Source of the DNA: Leuctra nigra
Taxonomy: Eukaryota; Arthropoda; Insecta; Plecoptera; Leuctridae
Assembly: GCA_934045905.1 (NCBI GenBank)
Contig: OW203767.1
Span: 25,180,785 to 25,244,784, forward strand
DNA length: 64,000 nt
Reading direction: 5' to 3'
The notes below the pieces were generated by a model that saw nothing but the letters and a program-made list of their open reading frames with translations, was not told the DNA's origin and did no database searches. The position numbers and the translations under genes were made by a program. Below, piece after piece: positions 56,940-64,000 of the stretch (within the stretch, counting starts at the first letter, position 1; every line of letters begins with the position of its first letter).

Positions 56940-58789
56940 GCCCTATTCTGTAACTTTAATTTTACACCATTCTGTTGGAATTCGATTCCATTCAATGTTA
57001 ATCTATATGGCCGTAATCGGATTCCAGCAGCAACGAGAATGTTAAGGGGAAGGAAGAGCCTCTGAATGAGGACCTCGGCTGGAAAGCAGTTATCGTCCCG
57101 TCTCGTTGAAGATAGACTAGATGTTAAAGCGACAAAGTTGTGGAGAATGAATTGCAGATTATGCAGCGTTGACCACTTATTTGAAATTTTTAATCACCTT
57201 AAAGTTATAAGTAGTTATATGTTGCGTAATTATTGAGTAAATAAAACTAATAATTTTAAAAATTGGTTCAACGACGCTTAAACTAGATTTAATTTCAAGC
57301 AACTTTGCTCTTGAAACTTTTTTTCTAACTTGATCGGTAGAGGCACAATTTGCTTTCTCACACCATCAATGTTATGAGTTTTGCATAAAACCAGGGGCAC
57401 TGAAACCGACTGAAGTTGCAAGTAAACATTCTGGGAGTTCCAGTAACTGTGTGGAAGGGGATGATGGGAGGGTCCTAAGAGACAGCATGGAAATATAAAT
57501 AGTGCACTGATAGCGAGAGTTTGTATGTCAACAATAATCATCAGTTTCCTCGGCATTTACACAATCAACGACGACTGGAGACAGACGGACCTCAGAGTTG
57601 TCTAAATCATCTTACCTAATTTATAAAAATCTATCTATCATAAAGTGTATACCGTCTAAAATGTTGGAAATGGCATAAAATTAAATTTTCATTGTAAGTT
57701 GATAAAATGTAAGTGAAAATTTTCAGAAACATAGAATGTTGATATTCAAAACAGCCATGTACAAATCTTCCCAACAATTTAATTTATCATAAGAAAATTC
57801 GCTGTTGTATTAATAAAGACTTCACTTAATATTATTTTTTATGCTATTTTTTAAATTTTAATTTGAATATTTATGTTTTTTTGAAGATATAAATATATTT
57901 TTGCTAATTGAATAACTTTTGAAATTGGCAACACTTCTCTAAGCATCCATAATAATTCACTGTAAATAGTAGCATCTCGGGCTATCTATTATTCTTGAGT
58001 CAATCTCGGCAAGGTTATGTCACGATGTGTATTTATTCTCATTGTGACAACAATGTCGAACAGTTTTCCCGTCTACAATTACTAGTGCAGAATAACATAT
58101 GAATTTCGACGCTCGCTAAGAGCACATCAATGTGTCTCTCTACTGTATGCACTATTTTATTATTTATAGCTGAAAACTGTACCTATGTTATAAAGGTAAA
58201 GAAATATTTTTGGTTGCAATGTGTATCATAGCAACTGAATGATAATTATACATTGTACGTGTTATTTCACACGTTAATCCCGACCACAGGTTTAGGTCAC
58301 CGTTAGCAATGATTTGTCAGACAAACGGCGAATAATTATTTAATTGTTGTATTGACCGTTATCATTACTCCAACCATTCCATTTAAAAAAAAAATCGATG
58401 TAGGTGTCAAAGGTTTCAAAATATAACATATAAAGTGTGTGACTTTTTGTTGATTTTTTCTACTAGTTTTGAGCAATGAAATAATATATGATATTATTTC
58501 AAAATTTCCTAATTCATTGATTTATAAATTTCACAACATACCACTTATATAGTCCGGAGAAAAGGCTGGAAATATTCATGTGTATTTTTATTACTTTATT
58601 TCATTATTTTTCGTATTTTCTACTCTCTACTTACAAGAAGTAGACAGTAGACAGTGTCTACATTCTACTACAAGAACCACATGCACAAAAACTAATATGA
58701 TTTTCTTGCTCTGATTGCGATAATATTATTCTCTTAGTAAAGAACCCAGAGAGAAATAAGACTACCTATACCTATTCGTAAACAAATTT
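56940..58789. other. No supported feature
   Basis: AT-rich. A 92-codon minus frame (57278-57556) has no recognised domain. A short repeat of AGTAGACAGT lies near 58635-58665. Confidence 0.3.
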
Positions 58790-58911
58790 TTCCAATGGCA
58801 TTATACTCTCAGGTGGTGAAATAAGATCAGTGTCATATATCGCTGTTATAATGGTTAAAAATCAATAAAAGGATTTGCAATCTTTGAATCTATTAGATAA
58901 GTGTTGAACAC
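58790..58911 (+). repeat. 122-bp direct repeat, left flank of LTR element
   Basis: TTCCAATGGCATTATACTCT through GATAAGTGTTGAACAC is present again, apparently unchanged, at 63566-63687. It touches the 5' LTR directly. It contains AATAAAAGG. Confidence 0.85.
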
Positions 58912-59080
58912 TGTAGTATTGTGTAGGGGAAGGGAACATTTACAGTTGGCAGCCGTGGTGGCGCTGCTAACTTCATTGTGCTGTGGGACCATAGACTAGA
59001 GAGCCAATCCGTCAAGCAGTCAATAAAGAACCACTGAACCTACCAGTTGTCTATTCTCAGAACCCTGACTTCCTACGACA
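58912..59080 (+). repeat. 5' LTR
   Basis: 169 bp, TG...CA ends, identical to the 3' LTR by eye. AATAAAG lies near the 3' side (59022-59028). No obvious TATA box. Confidence 0.9.
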
Positions 59081-59142
59081 AATGGCGACGAGGATGAGAT
59101 CAAAATTGTGAGTAATTGAATCGGTCATCATCGGGGAGCAGG

Positions 59143-59801
59143 ATGTCTACTCTTAGATTTAGAGAGTTTAAACCAGAAGAAGAGGAGGTCGATTTATATT
59201 TATTGCAATTCAAGCATTACTTAAAGGCCTGGGGACTGGTAGATGAGGAGGACAAAGTGTCCAGTTTTATCGTGAATGTCGGGACGAAACATGTGGCCTT
59301 GCTTCAGGATATCATATCGCCCTTGGCTCTGGATAATCAAACATATGAATATTTAACTACTTTATTAGCCGAGCATTACAGGCCGAAGAGGATATTAGTA
59401 GCGGAAAGGTATTTCACTGCAGAATGCAACATCCTGGTGAAACAATCAAAGACTATGCGGTAGCTCTACGCCATTTAGCATCAACATGTAAATTCGGCCT
59501 ATTCTTGAACGAAGCCATCAGAGACAGGTTAGTGTGTGGCATGTCTAACGAGGTTATAAGAAGAGATCTTCTCAGGGAAGAAAGGGACTTAACACAAACG
59601 GTAGAGAGGGCTAGTACCATTGAACTAGCCGAGAAGCAAGGGTCTGCTTTATCACAAGCTTCAGCTACAGCTTCAGTAAATTTACCGCTCGTGTCGGAAG
59701 TCAATATTCTTTCTAAGGGGCCGCGCTGCCCTCCGAAAAAGACCATGCTATGTTACCGATGTCAGTCGTGCCAACACGTGCCAACAGAGTTGTCCCTATA
59801 A
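59143..59801 (+). pseudogene. gag of the LTR retrotransposon, frame-disrupted
   Basis: ATG at 59143 (MSTLRFREFKPEEEE) opens the capsid region, which forms the particle packaging the element RNA. The frame ends at 59463 after switching register in a T run near 59411-59413. The coherent reading (MQHPGETIKDYAVALRHLAS, then LVCGMSNEVIRRDLLREERD) continues one register back to 59801, where a CYRC knuckle start is broken. From about 59770 the first register resumes as a zinc knuckle fused to pol. The two changes compensate: gag start and pol share one register, so the ancestor may have had a single gag-pol frame. A one-base loss near 59411 and a one-base gain near 59765 would explain it. Confidence 0.75.
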
Positions 59802-62800
59802 AAATTTCAAATGTCATAAGTGCCAGAAAGTTGGGCACATTGCGAAGGCCTGTCGACAGAAAATGGGGAAGAGAGGAACAGTACAAATGGTTGAAGAGGA
59901 GGTTCTCTCGGAGGAAGAGGAAGACATTGGATTCAACACTGTGAATTACGCCAAACGGAATGCTGGTAAGACAACGGCATATACCGTACAGTTAGATATA
60001 GAAGATCAACTGGTATCTTTGGTTCTGGATACGGGCGCGGGAGTGTCCGTGATCACGGAAACGACGTATGCAAAACGTTTTGGGCATCTGCCGATCCAGC
60101 CCGTGGAACTGCGTCTTCGAACCTGGGATCGAGGTCCGCTCAAGGTTATGGGACAGGTATGGGTCCGAGTACAACATGGGGGGCAGTTACATCGCCTACC
60201 CTTGGTGGTGGTCGACACTAAAGGACAGCCAGGACCTCCGCTTCTGGGTAGGACGTGGTTAGAAACACTACATCTGGATTGGAGCAGCATGATCAAGAAG
60301 GAAACTGCTGGGAAGGAAGTACCACGAGACCACATCGATCACGTTACGGAACCAGGCGGAACGAAGAGGATTCTGGAGCAACGCATCTCGGAGCTGCAGG
60401 TAAAATATGCACCAGTGTTTGAAAAGGGGGTAGGAAAGATTGAAGGGAAAAGCGTGAGCCTGCATCTCAAAGATAATGCTATTCCCAAGTTTTGCAAGAA
60501 AAGACCGGTGCCATATGCATTACAATCCTTGGTAGATGCAGAAATAGATAGACTAGTGAGCAATAAGTTGTGGCTGCCAGTAAATAGAAGTGAATGGGCC
60601 ACACCCTTAGTTGTAGTTCCCAAGAATGGCGGAGTGCGAATCTGTTCGGATTACAAGGTAACCTTGAATCCTGTCTTAGATGTCGATCATTACCCCCTCC
60701 CCACGACTGAAGAGCTTTTGCATAGTGTGGCTGGTTCTAAGATATTCACAGTTCTAGATTTGTCGTCGGCCTACCAACAACTGGAGGTGGAGCCCCAGTC
60801 ACAACATCGCTTGACGGTAACTACTCACCGGGGCCTGTTTCGTCCAACGCGCCTACCGTATGGAATTGCCTCAGGACCGGCCCTATTTCAACAAGTGATG
60901 GATGATATTCTGCAAGGCATTCCATTAGTGGGGTGCTACATAGACGACGTGCTTATTGGAGGGCGGAACATGGAAGAGGCGGCGAGGAACTTGGAGGAGG
61001 TGCTCAAGCGTTTGAAGGAACACAATATTCGAGTGAGTAAGGAGAAATGTCAATTTCTGCAAACATCAGTCAAGTATTTGGGATTTTCTATTGATCAAGA
61101 GGGAATGCACCCAACAGAAGACTTAGTGGAAGCCATTAATATGGCTCCAGAACCTCAGGACAAGACGCAACTCAAGGCTTATTTGGGCTTGTTAAACTTC
61201 TACGGGAAATTCATTCCGAACTGCTCAGGGCAGTTAGTGCCATTCTATAATTTGACTAAAGAGGGGGTGCTCTGGAATTGGACGAGGGAGCATGCAGCAC
61301 TTTTCAAAGAGACTAAGAAATGGATAACGGCAGCCAATCTGTTAGTGTACTACAACCCCGGTTTGCCATTAATAGTCACCTGTGACGCGTCAGCGTATGG
61401 AGTGGGGGCCATCTTGTCACACCCCAATGAAAATGGAGGAGAAAATCCCATTGCATTTGCATCAAAAACATTAAATGCTGCAGAGAAGAACTATTCACAG
61501 ATTCATAAAGAGGCCCTGGCCATTATATTTGCCGTTAAGAAATTCCACAAATTTCTACTGGGAAGGAAATTTACTTTGTACACCGACCATCAGCCTTTGA
61601 CTACAATATTGGGGGCAAAACACGGGATACCTCCACTGGCAGCTGCTAGGTTACAGCGATGGGCAGATCTGCTAGCACCGTACCAATATGAAATCAAATA
61701 CCGGAAAGGAAAGGACTTGGCAAATGCCGATGCATTGTCGCGATTACCGTTGCCAACAGAGGAGCCAGTAGAAAAACCACGGAACTATTTCTCACCGGAA
61801 AAACATTTGCAAACAATCATCGCACAACTCGATAATCGACCGGATCAGCCGTTAACAGCCAAGGAAATTGGAAAAGCGACAAATAAAGATGGTGTGCTCA
61901 CACGAGTCAAACAGTTTGTGCTTCAAGGTTGGCCAAGGAATTCGGCAGAAGAGCTTCTGCCTTTTGCGAGGAGGAAGGACGAACTGAGCGTGGACTGCCT
62001 TACCTGGGGAAATAGGGTGGTAATTCCAGAGTGTCTACAAGAAAAACTGCTGCAACTGCTGCACGAGGGCCATCCTGGGTGCACCCGGATGACATTGTTG
62101 GCGAGGAGTGTGGTGTGGTGGCCGCAGATGGAAGAGCACATTGAGGCCAAGGTGGCGGCCTGTCACATTTGTCAGAGTGTCCAGACATCAGCCAAACCTG
62201 CTTTGTTTCAACCATGGCCCTGGCCACAGAGGAAGTGGGAAAGAATTCACGTTGATTTTGCCACCGACACAGTTACGAACTCCGGAAAGGTATTACTATG
62301 CATAATTGACAGCCACTCTAAGTGGATCGAGGTGTTCCCAATGAGTTCCATGACAACCTCCCGAACTATTGATAAATTACGGACCCTGTTTGCATCCTAT
62401 GGGTTGCCGGAGGTGTTGGTGTCAGACAACGGTACAAATTTTACAAGCGAGGAGTTTGAAACGTATCTTCAGGAGAACCGTATCAAACACATTCTGTCAC
62501 CACCGTATCATCCGGCCTCAAATGGAGCCTGTGAGAGGGTAGTCCAAATCGTAAAAAAAGGTTTAAAGAAACTAGTCTTAGAAGAAGAAAGAGGTGAAAG
62601 CGAACCTCGCTCCTTGCAACATAAATTGGACAAGCTGTTAACCGCCTACAGATGCACCCCACACTCCATAACCAAACGCACACCTGCGGAATTATTCCTG
62701 GGTCGAACGACCCGAACCTTGTTGTCATTAATACGACCCAGTTTGGCAGAATACATGGGGAGTCGACAACAGACAGAAAAGGCAAGATTGGACCAGCATC

Positions 62801-63267
62801 GGCAGAATCGAGAATTCATGGTGGGACAACTAGTGTGGGTCAGAAGTGTACGGGGGGAGAAAATCAATTGGTTCTCAGGGGAAATAATGCAGATTTTGGG
62901 AAGGAATACTTACAGGGTACAAGTGGGCATGGAACGTCGAGTCTGTCATGCGGATCATTTGCGAAGAAGGGTGTCCACAGGGGGCGAGCCAGAGGGGAAC
63001 CATTCCACATTACCCGAGAGGACCCCGGACAGGAGTTTCCGACAACCCGGGACGGAACCAACACCGAGCCCAGGGCTTGGGCCTTCTCAAGGATCTCCAG
63101 CTACCGGCCGTGGTGCTGCCGGACTGTCGTCTGCTAGTCCTGCATCACAGAGGACGTCTCCGTGGGCCCGGCCGCCTTCGGGTTCTACTTCTCCGACAGC
63201 GGGTGACCATGGAGAGGAGGGTCGACCTCAGCGACAGCGACGCCGTCCAGAAATTCTGGATTTATAA
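59772..63267 (+). CDS. pol polyprotein of Ty3/gypsy retrotransposon
   Basis: Encodes the enzymes for reverse transcription and integration. Open from about 59772; an ATG at 59863 gives 1134 residues. Upstream in frame lies a zinc knuckle CHKCQKVGHIAKAC (CX2CX4HX4C). Numbered from the ATG: protease VLDTGAGVSVI (catalytic D56), reverse transcriptase CYIDDVLIG (Y359-D362), RNase H TCDASAYGVGA (D508) with YTDHQPL and ADALSRL. Integrase has an HEGHPG...CHIC zinc domain and D798, D855, E891, an exact DDX35E. A C-terminal module WFSGEIMQILGRNTYRV resembles the GPY/F region. The tail (about 1040-1134) is Pro/Ser/Gly/Arg-rich. All catalytic residues are present. Expression would need the broken gag to be bypassed or supplied in trans. 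Confidence 0.92.
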
Positions 63268-63358
63268 TTGAATTGAGAAAATTGTGTTTGAATATATTTT
63301 TGTATGTTTCCTGATATTGTATTCTTGTGATAATTTTATAATTGTGGTATTAAAACAT

Positions 63359-63372
63359 GGAAGAGAAAGGAG
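63359..63372 (+). other. Polypurine tract of the LTR element
   Basis: GGAAGAGAAAGGAG sits immediately before the 3' LTR, the position of plus-strand priming. Confidence 0.8.
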
Positions 63373-63541
63373 TGTAGTATTGTGTAGGGGAAGGGAACAT
63401 TTACAGTTGGCAGCCGTGGTGGCGCTGCTAACTTCATTGTGCTGTGGGACCATAGACTAGAGAGCCAATCCGTCAAGCAGTCAATAAAGAACCACTGAAC
63501 CTACCAGTTGTCTATTCTCAGAACCCTGACTTCCTACGACA
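63373..63541 (+). repeat. 3' LTR
   Basis: Identical in length and sequence to 58912-59080. Followed by the small palindrome ATGATTGTCCAATCAT (63542-63557), not by a target duplication. Confidence 0.9.
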
Positions 63542-63565
63542 ATGATTGTCCAATCATTTATTTAT

Positions 63566-63687
63566 TTCCAATGGCATTATACTCTCAGGTGGTGAAATAA
63601 GATCAGTGTCATATATCGCTGTTATAATGGTTAAAAATCAATAAAAGGATTTGCAATCTTTGAATCTATTAGATAAGTGTTGAACAC
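63566..63687 (+). repeat. 122-bp direct repeat, right flank of LTR element
   Basis: Copy of 58790-58911, separated from the 3' LTR by 24 bp. Confidence 0.85.
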
Positions 63688-64000
63688 TTTATTGCGTGTG
63701 ATTATTCTTGATCCTCGATGATTTTGTTCGTGTTGTGAAAGTGATGCCAATGATGTCATTTGAGTTGGTAACCAGTCTGGACCCAGCGATCACAACAACA
63801 ATACTCGGGGTATCCGATCTCACTTCTGTTTACATTTTTTGCATGGGAACTAAAGTCGGAAGAAAACATTCATATCAAACATTGTTCCCAGCTAGACCAA
63901 TCACAGTAATGACAACAAATTCGTCGCCAAATCTGATCCCGCCTTATTTACCTATAAAAACCCCGCCCACAATAGCAATTAGGGCCGATTCTCTAGGAGC
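63688..64000 (+). promoter_or_regulatory. End of window; TATA-like motif only
   Basis: CTATAAAAACCCCGCCCAC (63952-63970) looks like a TATA box beside a GC motif, but no gene follows inside the window. Otherwise nothing is recognised. Confidence 0.2.

Larger units (their letters stand above)
58912..63541 (+). mobile_element. Ty3/gypsy LTR retrotransposon, Mag-like, 4.63 kb
   Basis: Identical 169-bp LTRs (58912-59080, 63373-63541) begin TGTAGTATTG and end CCTACGACA. A primer-binding-site candidate TGGCGACGAGGATGAG follows one base after the 5' LTR (59082), and a purine tract GGAAGAGAAAGGAG precedes the 3' LTR (63359-63372). Order inside: gag, zinc knuckles, protease, reverse transcriptase, RNase H, integrase, the Ty3/gypsy order. 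Short LTRs and the absence of an env frame suggest the Mag lineage. Identical LTRs mean recent insertion. There is no short target duplication: the left flank ends GAACAC and the right begins ATGATT. Confidence 0.92.

Noticed and set aside
59453..62867. Minus-strand frames opposite gag-pol
   Set aside because: Shadows of the coding strand of the retrotransposon.
63542..63557. Target-site duplication of the LTR element
   Set aside because: The adjacent ATGATTGTCCAATCAT is a small palindrome on the right only; the left flank (GAACAC) does not match it.

Overview
The window reads as nuclear DNA of an insect, most likely a hemipteran (planthopper-like is my guess, from general resemblance only). 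It is AT-rich, gene-sparse and very repeat-dense. The protein-coding content is a head-to-tail array of three insect odorant receptor (7tm_6) genes on the minus strand, plus one nearly intact Ty3/gypsy LTR retrotransposon at the right end. The rest is dominated by non-autonomous DNA elements, many of them long palindromes, with SINE fragments, a minisatellite and unannotatable AT-rich sequence.

Odorant receptor array (about 0.06-38.1 kb). Copies A, B and C have start codons at 13575, 26911 and 38134. All share one seven-exon structure with conserved intron phases, which I rebuilt from splice sites and reading frame. Copy C (38134 to 30506) has all seven exons open, 498 codons plus stop. Copy B (26911 to 18368) has all seven exons and splice sites but one in-frame TAG in exon 2. 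Copy A (13575 to beyond base 1) is open as far as visible; its last two exons lie off the left edge. All three carry an unusually long, arginine-rich second intracellular loop (about 100 residues), much better conserved in DNA than the flanking exon and intron sequence. An upstream reading frame overlaps the start codon in all three.

The introns hold most of the length difference between copies. Aligning A with C gives paralogous empty sites that fix the ends of several mobile elements: a 1.47-kb foldback element with a 3-bp ATT duplication (6458-7923), a Helitron-like element with a hairpin, a CTAG end and no duplication (9391-10283), and a probable piggyBac-like element in C (31957-33584).

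Region 38.4-58.8 kb has no gene I can support. It contains TIR elements, a tRNA-like sequence inside one of them (43577), 118-bp tandem repeats carrying fused CRE and ETS motifs (44.5-45.0 kb), a 51-bp minisatellite whose units carry an inverted CCAAT box (51.7-52.3 kb), a 1.24-kb near-perfect palindrome (54285-55524) and a TTAA-flanked palindromic element (56.2-56.9 kb).

Region 58.8-63.7 kb is a young Ty3/gypsy element (Mag-like by architecture) with identical 169-bp LTRs, an open pol frame and a gag broken by two compensating frame changes. It is oddly bracketed by a 122-bp direct repeat instead of a short target-site duplication. The final 0.3 kb shows only a TATA-like motif.
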